From Eubacteriales Family XIII. Incertae Sedis bacterium (GTDB lineage: Bacteria; Bacillota; Clostridia; Peptostreptococcales; Anaerovoracaceae): 54,051 bases of DNA. The stretch spans positions 1 to 54,051 of the forward strand of contig JAISED010000029.1 in the NCBI GenBank assembly GCA_031264295.1. The letters are read 5' to 3'. This document shows positions 39,101-47,630 of the stretch, piece by piece (the first letter of the stretch is position 1; each line of letters starts with the position of its first letter). The translations under genes were made by a program, and so were the position numbers. Under the pieces are notes generated by a model that did no database searches, had not been told where the DNA came from, and was given only the letters and a program-made list of their open reading frames with translations.

Positions 39101-39894
39101 TCCGCGCTGTCAGAGTCTACACTCTCCAGCAGGGCGTCCACCCCCGCGATATCTCCTTCTATATATTTAATATATGCATAGGCGCCGCCCTTCATAAGTA
39201 TATCTGCGGCAAAACCGAGAAGTTCGCGGATCCGCATGAGCGCCGCGCCTATATCCTTTTTCATCTCATCGCCTATGCCGCTTTTCAGGATTTCATCCCC
39301 CGGCTTAGACAACAAGGCCGTCTTTTCCCTCAGCCAGTCGAAGGCATCGGGTCTGACCCTCACTGCGTCATACACATTGAAAATCATCGACTCTTTAACG
39401 CCGTCTTCATTCTTTCCGCCTGAATAATGATCAAGGAAATCGGCAAAGCGTTCATAATCCTCGTCCAGCCTGCGTGCAAACAATTCATCCGCCGCTTCAC
39501 CCCGCAGCAATGAGCGTTGAGCATCGTCGCATATTTTAAGTCCGGGAGGCAGATCCGCCTTGAAATAATAACGCTTAATAACATCCATCGCAAATGCGTG
39601 GAATGTGCTGATGGAGGCGCGGTATATGCCAGCCGCCTGCTCTCTTAAAAAGGCGGAATCGCGCTTCTCAAGTTCATCTGTCAATGAATTTACGATTTTA
39701 TGACGCATTTCCGCTGCTGCGGCGTTTGTGAACGTTACGATGAGCATTGCAGATAAGGGGATGTTTTTTTCTATAAGCAGACGCTTGATACGTTCCACCA
39801 ATACGGCGGTTTTCCCGGATCCCGCCGCCGCGGAGACGAGTATACTCGCGCTTTCAGACTCTATTGCCCTTCTTTGAGCTTCATTCCATTGCAT
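36160..39894 (-). CDS. addA: ATP-dependent helicase/nuclease subunit A
   Basis: A 1244-residue UvrD-type helicase fused to a RecB-like nuclease. Walker A is AAGSGKT (23-29), Walker B FIDEYQD (389-395), then GDVKQSIYKFR (417-427) and the late helicase motif VHKSKGLEFP. The C-terminal nuclease has LLDYKTGR and a QLEIY segment. AddAB processes double-strand DNA ends for recombination. Two low-complexity Ala/Gly/Asp-rich insertions (about 517-560 and about 750-790) are unusual. The partner gene addB, normally just upstream, is not here. GGAGGA lies 11 bp before the ATG. Confidence 0.93.
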   Translation of the reverse strand: MQWNEAQRRAIESESASILVSAAAGSGKTAVLVERIKRLLIEKNIPLSAMLIVTFTNAAAAEMRHKIVNSLTDELEKRDSAFLREQAAGIYRASISTFHAFAMDVIKRYYFKADLPPGLKICDDAQRSLLRGEAADELFARRLDEDYERFADFLDHYSGGKNEDGVKESMIFNVYDAVRVRPDAFDWLREKTALLSKPGDEILKSGIGDEMKKDIGAALMRIRELLGFAADILMKGGAYAYIKYIEGDIAGVDALLESVDSDSAEMLIDKINAFKFKRFAVRKEEDKAPYRLIEDRVSAARDRAKKIMTAGIQSLYAKRPLAEYIADINATAEHAEYLYELILDFHEVFARKKIEKGLMDFADIEHYALRILCDEEAAEEYIQRFKYIFIDEYQDNNIMQETLIGKINKGNNIFMVGDVKQSIYKFRLAEPELFAEKYRLFGDGDLPDCERIDLNLNYRSEASVIEAVNSVFSSLMTDAEAGISYDENAALKQGLEIDDEERYSRAAEFYIVDDSRAAAGDSVASAGAAAASGAQDAALGETAGIANASEDAEPNDISDGYSVIADMKKTELEALAAADIVRRELYDDDGGRRVFFDVKLGREREVRLRDIVILLRSARTQADVFRRVLEDRGLPAFVSTGEGYFDTIEIETFMNLLRVIDNRRRDVALLSVMYSPIFGFTTDELMDIRLAAPAKSYCDAVFIYAGSGGADSEPAVSGDANGCGRQGADGGCDKLAAKCRKLLEQIEDWRESAAYMPLDEFIWMLMKESGYYNYAGALPGGLQRQANLRALADKALDFQNTQLRGLRGFINYAEHLKRVVGVGQVKLIGESEDVLRLMTVHKSKGLEFPIVIAAGLGKRFVAERGAPIKIHKDIGVGLWWVAPLAGIYKKTLIQSVIERKKAREDLSEEIRVLYVAFTRAMHKLILLGSAEGGLERLHDSEILADGKSYMQLLMPVVDKTKIVVKGISRADLALSGERNEGRQGDAIRTLFTGEHAKAYAGLPFAAEIERRLSFEYPYKEATALKSKYSVSEVVKETVFAADDEMMDAPAIPKFMEDARKLSAAEKGSVIHKVMELMDFHKARENIDEISYFDTMLKNMTEDGILTDEEVQTVDRTKLVRFLKSDICRRAVESGSLKKEVPFVLKKRLKGEEVLIQGVIDCFFKENIEYGKRGEDAFILLDYKTGRIAAQSGTAGKSLVDYAAERYGYQLEIYSEALERIHGVKVAEAHIYMLDEGEDIIVKIP

Positions 39895-39946
39895 CTTATC
39901 CCGCTTCCTCCCCGAGCAACTCTACTTCAGAATTTAAATAGAAACC

Positions 39947-41575
39947 TTAAGCAAGTCTGAGCTTCTCTAGTATAGACAATACCCTATCCCCCTTAGGCAG
40001 CCGCTTGATCTCGTGCGGCTGTATCGCCTTGGTTTTAAGTATCATCAATACGTATACGACAGCGCCCGCGCAGATTGCGGGAAGCGCTGAGAGATTCAAT
40101 GACAGCGCCATGCTGCATATGAAATATACCGCCACTACTGCCAGACTCATCACGATTCCCGAAATCAGCGGTTTCATCACGGCCAAGCCGACATCAAACT
40201 TAACGCCCGTAATGCGCTTTACAAACATCACATTCATAAAGCATATCACCGCATAACCCACAGTGCTGCCTATGGTCGCGCCGTTGATATTCAACGCTGT
40301 AATGCCGGTAAGCCCATACGTTAACACTGTCTTGACGGCCACTCCCACCAGCAGCGACAAGACAGGCAAACCCGCCCGGCTCATCCCCTGTAATATGCCT
40401 ACCATGGTCTGTGCTACGCACAGGAATATCACACCCGCAGCCAGTATCATGAGGCACATTGCGGCGCTCCCGGCCTCTTCCCTGAAAGCCGGGTATATCA
40501 GACGCATTATAGGCTCCGCCAGCACGATCAGCCCGAAACTGCAAGGCGTACCCACTATCATCGCGGTACGCAGACCCATACTTATATTTTCATTGATAAA
40601 AAGCTTGTCATTTGTGCTTCCGGCAGCGGCTACCGCCGGGATCATGCTCAACGCAATGCTGAGAGCAAGCGCCATAGGGAGGTTGATTATCGGCGCCGCG
40701 AATCCGGCCATAAGCCCATAAAGACCTTCAGCCTCACTTGCCGCGAAACCCGAATCGATCAGTCTGACGCGGCACAGCGCCATGTCCGCGAGATTCATTA
40801 TCGGTAATATAGAAATCCCTACCGTGGTGGGGATCGTCAGCGTTACCAGCTCTGTGAATATGCCGCCGGCTCTTTCCCTATGCTTCTTTCGCCCCTTCTC
40901 TCTGTGTCGTTGCCTTCCCGCGTTTCTCACGTTTTCAAGAATAGATTTACGTTTCTTGAAATAAACCGCCGCCAACATGATCACTCCCGCCACCGGCCCT
41001 ATACTTGCGCCCACACACGCGCCCGCGGACGCGGCTTCCTGGCTCGACGGCATTAGTAATACCGCCAGCCCCAGTCCGATCGCAACCCTCACCGCCTGTT
41101 CCGTGAGCTGAGACAGCGCTGTGGGACGCATCTCCTGCATACCTTGAAAATATCCCCGAAACACCGACATTATCGGTACAAATAAGAGCGCCGGGGCTAT
41201 TGCCAGAAGGGAATAGTAAGAACCTTCACTTTTAACGGCAGTAGAGATCGGTCCGGCCAGAGCCGCTATGCCGGCTGCGGCGAACACCCCGAAGATCAGC
41301 ATTACTATAAACGCAAGCTTGAAGACACGATGCGCGTCGTCGTAGTCGCCTGTGGCGATCCGCTCGGAGGTCATCTTTGAAATAGCCGCCGGCGCGCCGT
41401 TCGTCGAAAACACCAACAAGAAAATATATACGGGATAGGCGGTCTGGAAATAGCCCATACCAACCTCGCCTATTATATTCGCCAGCGGGATGCGAAAGAT
41501 CGCTCCCATCACTTGCACTAAAAGCCCGGCTGCGCCAAGTATTGCCGCGCCGGTTAAAAATGATTTTTTACTCAT
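39947..41575 (-). CDS. SpoVB-like polysaccharide/lipid flippase (MVF/MATE superfamily)
   Basis: A 542-residue membrane protein with about 14 hydrophobic helices, starting KSFLTGAAILGAAGLLVQVMG and containing GYFQTAYPVY, FRGYFQGMQEMRPTALSQLTEQ and IPTTVGISILPIMNLAD. These are typical of the stage V sporulation protein B/MurJ-related family that flips lipid-linked wall or polysaccharide precursors. A very basic cytoplasmic loop (KKRKSILENVRNAGRQRHREKGRKKHRER) is longer than usual. It lies 52 bp upstream of addA, in the same direction. Whether the role is in sporulation or vegetative wall synthesis cannot be decided here. Confidence 0.88.
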   Translation of the reverse strand: MSKKSFLTGAAILGAAGLLVQVMGAIFRIPLANIIGEVGMGYFQTAYPVYIFLLVFSTNGAPAAISKMTSERIATGDYDDAHRVFKLAFIVMLIFGVFAAAGIAALAGPISTAVKSEGSYYSLLAIAPALLFVPIMSVFRGYFQGMQEMRPTALSQLTEQAVRVAIGLGLAVLLMPSSQEAASAGACVGASIGPVAGVIMLAAVYFKKRKSILENVRNAGRQRHREKGRKKHRERAGGIFTELVTLTIPTTVGISILPIMNLADMALCRVRLIDSGFAASEAEGLYGLMAGFAAPIINLPMALALSIALSMIPAVAAAGSTNDKLFINENISMGLRTAMIVGTPCSFGLIVLAEPIMRLIYPAFREEAGSAAMCLMILAAGVIFLCVAQTMVGILQGMSRAGLPVLSLLVGVAVKTVLTYGLTGITALNINGATIGSTVGYAVICFMNVMFVKRITGVKFDVGLAVMKPLISGIVMSLAVVAVYFICSMALSLNLSALPAICAGAVVYVLMILKTKAIQPHEIKRLPKGDRVLSILEKLRLA

Positions 41576-41682
41576 TCTGCCCTTTCATTATCAGAAACCA
41601 TATCAATAAAGATATGTGACTTACGGACAGATAATATTATATCATAAGTGCGATGTGAATTGAGAGCAAACCGTGAACAATT

Positions 41683-42861
41683 CTATGAAAAAAACTCCTG
41701 CCGCAAGGGCGGTGAGGCGGGCGGCATCAACCTCGCCGCCAATGCCGCCGTTACCGGAACCGACAGGATAAGCCCTATGCTTCCCGAAAGCCCGCACAGG
41801 ATTTCCACCGCCAGGCTGCTCAGGTTTATCAATCTGATGTAGGGCATTTGGTACATAAATATTATCAGTACGGTGTTTATACTGCTTCCTGTAAACGCCA
41901 GAATCAGCGTGTTGGCCATGGTTCCCATTACATCGCGTCCTACATTGAGACCGGAGCGCAGGAGAGCTGCCGCCGAAAAGTCCGGTTCAAGCTCGCGCAC
42001 CTCCGCCATTGCCGAGGCTATGGAAATCGACGTGTCCATGACTGCGCCGGATGAGGCTATGATGATCCCGGCGAACAGGATGTCGTGCAGTTTCAGCCCT
42101 GTTCTTTGCGCTATGAATATGAGGTGTTCCGCCTCTGCCGTGGTATAAGTCGACACGTGGGTGAGCGCCCCGATCGCCAAGGCTATGCCTCCCGCCAAGA
42201 AGGTGCATATGATGCAGCCTGACGCGGCGGCGATCGTTTTTCTGCTCCATCCGTTAAGCGAGGCCATTGTCACTACCGTGGAGAGTACGACCGTCACAAC
42301 TGCGGCTATTACCGGTTCAACGCCCCTGAGCAGCATAGGTACGAACATAAATATTACTATTACCAAGGTAAACGCTAGGGCGAGGAAGGCTTTGACACCT
42401 TTGACACCCCCGAAAACCGCAAGTGTCGCCACGAAAATCAGTCCGAGCACATATAGGAAATTCTCGCGGCTGTAATCCATTACCAATCCGCTTACAAAAC
42501 CGTCATAGCTTGAAACGACCATCTTGGTTCCCACTTCGGCGGACTTATTGTCGAGCCGCGTTACGAAATTGTTCGCTATGAAGAGCTTGCCCTTGCTCTC
42601 ACCTGTCAGAACGCGCAATTCCAATTCCTGAACCCCGATATTTATCTCAGGGAAGTCCGGATCCGGCGCCAGACTGTCGTTCAATATCTTTGTGACCTCC
42701 GCCTTCTCGTATCTATTGCCTGTCTGGATGTCTGCGGGCGCGGGGTATTCCAATGTGCTGTTGAATAGGATCAGAAACACAGTGAATAGGAGGGCGAGGG
42801 CGCCCCACATGATGTGCGGCGCCCTTCTCTTGATGTTGTTAATGCTTAAATGAGTTTTCAT
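41683..42861 (-). CDS. YibE/F family membrane protein
   Basis: A 392-residue protein with one N-terminal TM segment (about 16-34), an extracytoplasmic region (35-130) and about seven C-terminal helices. Segments such as VLGLIFVATLAVFGGVKGVKAFLAL, GIIIASSGAVMDTSISIASAM and SSINTVLIIF are characteristic of YibE/F. The family is widespread in Gram-positive bacteria; its biochemical role is not established. It starts 7 bp past the phosphoesterase gene, so it is third in the cohesin operon and could act in assembling or serving that surface complex (inference). Confidence 0.88.
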   Translation of the reverse strand: MKTHLSINNIKRRAPHIMWGALALLFTVFLILFNSTLEYPAPADIQTGNRYEKAEVTKILNDSLAPDPDFPEINIGVQELELRVLTGESKGKLFIANNFVTRLDNKSAEVGTKMVVSSYDGFVSGLVMDYSRENFLYVLGLIFVATLAVFGGVKGVKAFLALAFTLVIVIFMFVPMLLRGVEPVIAAVVTVVLSTVVTMASLNGWSRKTIAAASGCIICTFLAGGIALAIGALTHVSTYTTAEAEHLIFIAQRTGLKLHDILFAGIIIASSGAVMDTSISIASAMAEVRELEPDFSAAALLRSGLNVGRDVMGTMANTLILAFTGSSINTVLIIFMYQMPYIRLINLSSLAVEILCGLSGSIGLILSVPVTAALAARLMPPASPPLRQEFFS

Positions 42862-42868
42862 CGCGCCT

Positions 42869-45403
42869 CTACCCTCTGATAAGTACAGCTATCATTATGT
42901 AGTCCGCGGTGTTTACCACTCCGTCGTTGTTCATGTCGAATCTGACAAGACTTGCGGGGTCGGTTGACTGGTAGTGACCAAGGGCTATCGAAAGATCCGC
43001 CAGCGTGTAACGTCCGTCATTGTTTGCGTCTCCGGGCGCGGCCATTTCGATTATATCGGTCTTTGTTTCGCCGCCGCTTATGTCGGCGTTAATATCGGTC
43101 GCTCCTACTATCGCGCCGTTTTCGTCGAACTCCGCGTTTACGGTATTTGCGCGGCTTATGGTCACTGCGGTTTGTCCGATTTTAGCGCCGCTTTTGACCT
43201 TGAACACAAAGGCCGCGATGTCGCGTCCGCTGCCGTCGTCTGAGATTACGGAACTCAATCCTGTGATAATTCTGACGGCGCCTGCTTTTTCATCGACTTC
43301 GCTCACTATAGCCGTTTCGGGAATGCTTTCAGCCCTCACGAATTCAAGCGCATTGCTGTCATACTTGATCTCCGTGTCGAATGCATTGGCATTTTCAATG
43401 CCGGAATATGAGACGACATATTTGATCTCAGCGCCGCTCTTTGCATTGACGCTCGACGGTCCGCTTATCGAAGCGGCTGCGGCGCCGGTCGTTTGTGCTT
43501 TAAGCACAGTGAGACTGTCGTACAGATATTTCTCTGTGGTGATCGTGTCGGTAGCCTCATCGTATTTAAACATATAGCAATTGATCAATACTTTATCAAC
43601 GCTTACATTCAACTCGACTATTACCTGTTCCCTCTTCACGTCGCTGGCAATGCCGTTGTCGTTATGCGCCGGATTGGCTGAATCCACATCGAGGAAGGCG
43701 TATCCCGGTATAAGAGGATCTCCGGGGCTTATCGTATAGTTCTTGAGCGAATACCATTTGAGTCCGCCCGCGTGTCCGCCTATCATGTAGAGCGGGACAT
43801 TCTCCGGATCGACTACTGTACTGCCCTTGGGCGCGTCTACTCCTTTCGTGCCGTCTTCCGCGACAAAACCTCTGGAATAGACGTGATCGTGTCCCTGTAA
43901 CACGAAGTCCACATCAAGCTGAGCGAAGATCGGACACCAATAAGTTCTGGCCTCTATTACGTCGGAATCTGTTATGTGTGACGCCCCTGTGTAAAGCGAC
44001 TTATGGAATCCGACGGCGACCCACTGCCCCCTTGCCTTTGCCTCATTGACTGCATCGGTAAGGAATGTCTTCTGTTCCGCACGGGCGGAAGCGCTGCTTC
44101 TCGCAGACTCCAGATTCAACATTATGAAGGTTGCGGGGCCGTAGTCGAATGAATATACCACGCTTCCCTGCTGCGCAGGGGCATTGATGTGGCGGTTAAA
44201 CGTGCTATTGTCATGATTTCCCTGTATTGCCGCTATAAGGAAGTTGCCAAACATCTCCCTTCCGCCTGTGGGATAGGCGCCCGCGTTTCTGAACATGCCT
44301 TCCCATTGATCCTCTGCTGTAGCCGTATCGGTGATATCGCCGGCCAGGTACACGAAGTCCGGGTTCATCTTGGCGACTTCGTCAAGGGTGGCGCCGAGAG
44401 CTTTGGCGTTATCCGCATTGGCGACCTGGGTGTCCGCAAGGTATACGAACTTGAAGCTGTCTTTATTGCCCTGCGCGGGCGCCGTCTTGAATTTTCCTTC
44501 GAATGTGTTCGGCGCTGCGCCTATTATATAGTTGTAAGTGGTCGCCGGCGACAGTCCTGTCACCGCGATCTTGTGGAAATATTTGTTCGCCGCGCCTACG
44601 GAGTTTTCTCCCGTAAATGTGAATGTATTCACGCCGTCGGTAAGTGTCACTGTCGATTCAGCCTGCCCTATGGTGGTATATGTAAAATTCACTTCTGTCG
44701 CCGCGTCTCCGCCTACATGAACGTTTACCTGCTCCGGCGATGTATCGTCGTCCGCCGCCAAGGCCGCCGCCGAGACTTCGTAGACCGCTGTCAGCGTCAT
44801 TGCCCAGGATTCGGCTGCATTGCCTACATTGCTGCCGGCGGTGGATGCGGCGCTGTCGGCGGTGGATGCGGCGCTGTCGGTTGCGTAACCGTTGGCAGCG
44901 TCATTGCCTACATTGCTGTCGTCGGCGCCGTCATTGCCTACATTGCTGTCGTAGGCGCCGTTCAGGACGATCACTATATTGTTTTCGCCGCTTATCAAGT
45001 ATTGTCTGGCGGCGGTCAGATCGACCTCTCTCGTTATTACTTTCCCGCCTGCGGAATCGGCAGCGTCTACTGCGGCTTTAGCGTCTTCTGCCGCTGCATC
45101 TCCTCCGAAGTGATCTATCTCATGTCCGTTGAGATACATCGTATAGCCGGCCTCGAATGACATGTGCGCATTCAGGCCGGAAATGTCCGCGATGTCCTGC
45201 ACCGTGAAACTGCTGCTTAAATAGCCGGCGTCCGCGCCTTCATACGCCCATTCCGCATCGGCGCCTATAAGCGTTACCGGCTCGCCTGTCTCCGCCGACG
45301 CTGTGATCGCACCCAATCCCTGTGCCGCGAAAAGCACAGTCATGGCCGCTATCAACACAAGCGCTAAGATCCTCTTTTCCAGTGTAACTCCTTTGATTGC
45401 CAT
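42869..45403 (-). CDS. Secreted purple-acid-phosphatase-like metallophosphoesterase with cohesin and dockerin
   Basis: About 844 residues. Signal peptide 1-37 (ending TASAE), an N-terminal beta domain (40-210) with a low-complexity insertion (152-198), a fibronectin-like N domain of purple acid phosphatases (225-308), and a calcineurin-type phosphoesterase (315-600). Metal ligands visible: Asp324, Asp356, Asn396/His397 in GNHD, His467, and His505/His507 in GHDH. A cohesin-like domain (643-775) and a type I dockerin (788-843) follow; the dockerin has calcium loops DANNDGRYTLAD and DMNNDGVVNTAD. ATG at 45403 was chosen because GGAGG lies 7 bp upstream; the open frame extends to 45472. It lies between the anchored cohesin-like gene and yibE/F. 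Confidence 0.88.
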   Translation of the reverse strand: MAIKGVTLEKRILALVLIAAMTVLFAAQGLGAITASAETGEPVTLIGADAEWAYEGADAGYLSSSFTVQDIADISGLNAHMSFEAGYTMYLNGHEIDHFGGDAAAEDAKAAVDAADSAGGKVITREVDLTAARQYLISGENNIVIVLNGAYDSNVGNDGADDSNVGNDAANGYATDSAASTADSAASTAGSNVGNAAESWAMTLTAVYEVSAAALAADDDTSPEQVNVHVGGDAATEVNFTYTTIGQAESTVTLTDGVNTFTFTGENSVGAANKYFHKIAVTGLSPATTYNYIIGAAPNTFEGKFKTAPAQGNKDSFKFVYLADTQVANADNAKALGATLDEVAKMNPDFVYLAGDITDTATAEDQWEGMFRNAGAYPTGGREMFGNFLIAAIQGNHDNSTFNRHINAPAQQGSVVYSFDYGPATFIMLNLESARSSASARAEQKTFLTDAVNEAKARGQWVAVGFHKSLYTGASHITDSDVIEARTYWCPIFAQLDVDFVLQGHDHVYSRGFVAEDGTKGVDAPKGSTVVDPENVPLYMIGGHAGGLKWYSLKNYTISPGDPLIPGYAFLDVDSANPAHNDNGIASDVKREQVIVELNVSVDKVLINCYMFKYDEATDTITTEKYLYDSLTVLKAQTTGAAAASISGPSSVNAKSGAEIKYVVSYSGIENANAFDTEIKYDSNALEFVRAESIPETAIVSEVDEKAGAVRIITGLSSVISDDGSGRDIAAFVFKVKSGAKIGQTAVTISRANTVNAEFDENGAIVGATDINADISGGETKTDIIEMAAPGDANNDGRYTLADLSIALGHYQSTDPASLVRFDMNNDGVVNTADYIMIAVLIRG

Positions 45404-45468
45404 AATAACCTCCATTTTCAATTGCGTCATAATAGATTTGTTTGCGGTTCTTGTCACAGTCTTGTTGA

Positions 45469-46317
45469 TCATGACGCTGCATCAGAACGACTGCGCTTTT
45501 TTATGATCAAATATCCGAGCAACAGATTGCCCATGAGGCTCACGACTAGGAGAGCCGCCAACAAAAGGAGGCTTCCTCCGGCGTCCCTCTTAGCGTCCTC
45601 GCTCTGAATATCTGTTTTAGGTGTTTCCGGTTCATCTATTGTTCTGAGATCCGTTTCATCTGAATCGGCATCCGGGGCGGCGGCATCATTATCGGCAAGG
45701 CCTCCGTCCGCGCCCTCTGCGGTTCTCGAATCTCCCCCGCTTGAATAAGTTCTCCCTTGGTCATTTCCGCCTGTCGGCACGTCCGCAAGCGGCGTCCCGC
45801 TGCCGCCTATCGCTTCCTGCGAACCCTCATCCGCTGTTTCAGACGCCGAAGCAGTTCTGCTGATCGAAATATTCCTCTTTATATTGTTGTCGGATGTATG
45901 GACATTTCTGCCGTCCACCGTGTACACGCTCACATTCTCTATGGATACGAAACTGGCCTCTATCACGCTGTATTCAAGCGTCACATCCGCCGTCACTGTT
46001 CCCGAATACGCATTTTGATCCGAGAAAAAACTGAACCATGTAAAACCGCGCGCCTCCGTGGGTCCCGCAGACGAGCCGTTATCACTGTATTTTACGGATT
46101 TTACACTGACGCCCTCGCCGCAGGCCAGTGAAAACTCCGCTCCGGCATAAGGCGCCGGCTGCCTCACATCAATGCTGAGAGAAAATTCGTTTTCTCCTTC
46201 TTCCAGCACAATTTCGGATACACTGCCTATATCCGCAGCGAAAGCCGCTTGTTCCGCTGCAAGTCCCGGAATCCACATCACAGCCAATGCGATTAGTATT
46301 ATGATCCTCTTTTTCAA
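45469..46317 (-). CDS. Membrane-anchored cohesin-like surface protein
   Basis: A 282-residue protein with a signal peptide (1-28), a beta-rich domain (32-150) whose pattern (AGAEFSL, GFTWFSF, YSGTVTADVTLEY, VSIENVSVY) fits a divergent cohesin domain, an acidic low-complexity linker (155-247), one TM helix (249-271) and a basic tail KKRSRS. It would display one cohesin at the cell surface. The start is TTG at 46317 after GAGGTGAT. It is the first gene of a three-gene operon with the dockerin-bearing phosphoesterase, 65 bp upstream of it. The cohesin call is by pattern only and could be wrong; membrane anchoring is clear. Confidence 0.7.
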   Translation of the reverse strand: MKKRIIILIALAVMWIPGLAAEQAAFAADIGSVSEIVLEEGENEFSLSIDVRQPAPYAGAEFSLACGEGVSVKSVKYSDNGSSAGPTEARGFTWFSFFSDQNAYSGTVTADVTLEYSVIEASFVSIENVSVYTVDGRNVHTSDNNIKRNISISRTASASETADEGSQEAIGGSGTPLADVPTGGNDQGRTYSSGGDSRTAEGADGGLADNDAAAPDADSDETDLRTIDEPETPKTDIQSEDAKRDAGGSLLLLAALLVVSLMGNLLLGYLIIKKRSRSDAAS

Positions 46318-46473
46318 TGTTCATCACCTCTTTCATCGATCATCAAACACATTTTACACGCAAGCCATGTATCCCTTCCATCGTGATCCGGAAAAGTCTG
46401 TGTTAAATATCCGTAAAACCCGATGGCAAGGACATGGAACGCCGCAAGCGGCGGAGTATTATACCCTAAGAGA

Positions 46474-46520
46474 ATAAAAAACTCCATGCAGCGCTTGATT
46501 TTCAAGCTCTGCATGGAGTT
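46474..46520 (-). terminator. Terminator of the folate operon
   Basis: A 19-bp stem with one mismatch (46480-46498 against 46502-46520; AACTCCATGCAG arm) and a 3-nt loop is followed by TTTTTTATT on the minus strand. It lies 78 bp past the stop of the HD gene. A possible TATAAT (46464-46459) for the cohesin operon follows directly. The interval 46318-46479 shows no further gene. Confidence 0.8.
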
Positions 46521-46597
46521 GGTGGCGAGGCTTTGCAACAAAGCCCAGCGCGAAAAAGACCGTCCGGGGGCGTGATGAGGGTTTCCGGGGCTTGCCT

Positions 46598-47086
46598 TTA
46601 GTATATAAAAACAGCTGTCTCGCCGTTTTGAAACCTCTTGCATGTTGTTCTGATATCACAAAGAACACAATTTCTTGACAACTTATCGGCTCTGTAAATG
46701 ATGTCCGCCAGAGGCGAAGTTGTACCTCCGACCCGGTTTCTATGGTTTTCAATGGCAGATGTTATTTCTTTGCGCTCCGCTTCCGTAAAGCTGTGTTTAG
46801 TGAGAATTCCTTCGGCAAGCTCCCTGCTCGCTATTGCGTGGTCTATTCCGTTTTCGTATTCCATAAACCGGCCTATATCGTGAAGCAGCCCTGCGGCGTA
46901 TATGATCTCCTTTTCTATATCAAGGTTTTCTTCCAACGATATAATATGGGCGATTCTCGAAACACCAATGAAATGCTCCATATCATGACAGCAGTAGATC
47001 CTGTCATTCTCCGCTGTCAAAATCCGTTGCAGATAGTCCAAATACTCAGGATCATTTAAGATGTCATTAATTCTTTTCATTTTCAT
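46598..47086 (-). CDS. HD-domain phosphohydrolase of the folate operon
   Basis: A 162-residue HD superfamily protein. Metal ligands: His38, His69-Asp70 (LLHDIGRF), His83 and Asp134 (RADKLSR). A C-terminal RNCVLC...CKR segment (Cys140, 143, 149) is typical of one HD subgroup. It overlaps the end of folK by 4 bp, so it is translated with the folate genes. Folate synthesis needs removal of phosphates from dihydroneopterin triphosphate, and no Nudix enzyme is encoded here; this HD protein is a plausible candidate (inference). Confidence 0.85.
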   Translation of the reverse strand: MKMKRINDILNDPEYLDYLQRILTAENDRIYCCHDMEHFIGVSRIAHIISLEENLDIEKEIIYAAGLLHDIGRFMEYENGIDHAIASRELAEGILTKHSFTEAERKEITSAIENHRNRVGGTTSPLADIIYRADKLSRNCVLCDIRTTCKRFQNGETAVFIY

Positions 47087-47553
47087 ATTTTTTTGTTAAT
47101 TTTTTCTCCGCTAAGATTCGCCATGATGTCTTTTATATGTTGGCCGGAAATGACAAGTTCCGGTGATATTTCATAAAGCGGCGTCATGACAAAAGCCCTC
47201 TGCAGCATCCTCGGATGTGGGATTACGAGTTCTTCCGCCTCGATCCTCTCATCATTATATAAAAGTATATCAACGTCAATGATCCTGGGGCCGTTTACGA
47301 TGGTCTTGATCCGTTTCATCTCCCTTTCTACGCCCTGTGTGACACAAAGGAGACTCAGCGGTGGCAAATCGGTCTCCGCTTCTATGACCATATTCAAAAA
47401 CCACGGCTGATCTTTAAAGCCAACAGGTTCTGTTTCATAAAGGGACGAACTTTTGAGAATCTTGATCCTCTCTGAAAGTAAACAGAGCGCCCGATCGAGA
47501 TTAGCCTCCATATCGCCCATGTTTGTTCCTAGTCCCAGATATATTGTATTCAA
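47083..47553 (-). CDS. folK: 2-amino-4-hydroxy-6-hydroxymethyldihydropteridine diphosphokinase
   Basis: A 156-residue HPPK. It starts with NTIYLGLGTNMGD and contains LYETEPVGFKDQPWFLNMV, PRIIDVDILLY and IPHPRMLQRAFVMTPL, all family hallmarks; the two Asp of DVDILLY bind magnesium. The start is TTG at 47553, 7 bp from a GGGGGG ribosome binding site; the open frame to 47634 overlaps folB and is not folK-like. It transfers pyrophosphate to the pterin before condensation by FolP. Confidence 0.93.
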   Translation of the reverse strand: MNTIYLGLGTNMGDMEANLDRALCLLSERIKILKSSSLYETEPVGFKDQPWFLNMVIEAETDLPPLSLLCVTQGVEREMKRIKTIVNGPRIIDVDILLYNDERIEAEELVIPHPRMLQRAFVMTPLYEISPELVISGQHIKDIMANLSGEKINKKI

Positions 47554-47630
47554 AATACATCCCCCCGACTGTTTTAAGCGGCCGACACAGTTATAGACGC
47601 CCTTCTTCAGGGGACTCCTATATGCGATGT

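Noticed and set aside
44189-45160. Long plus-strand open frame opposite the phosphoesterase gene
   Set aside because: It is an antisense shadow caused by codon bias; its Cys/Gly/Arg-rich product has no recognisable fold.
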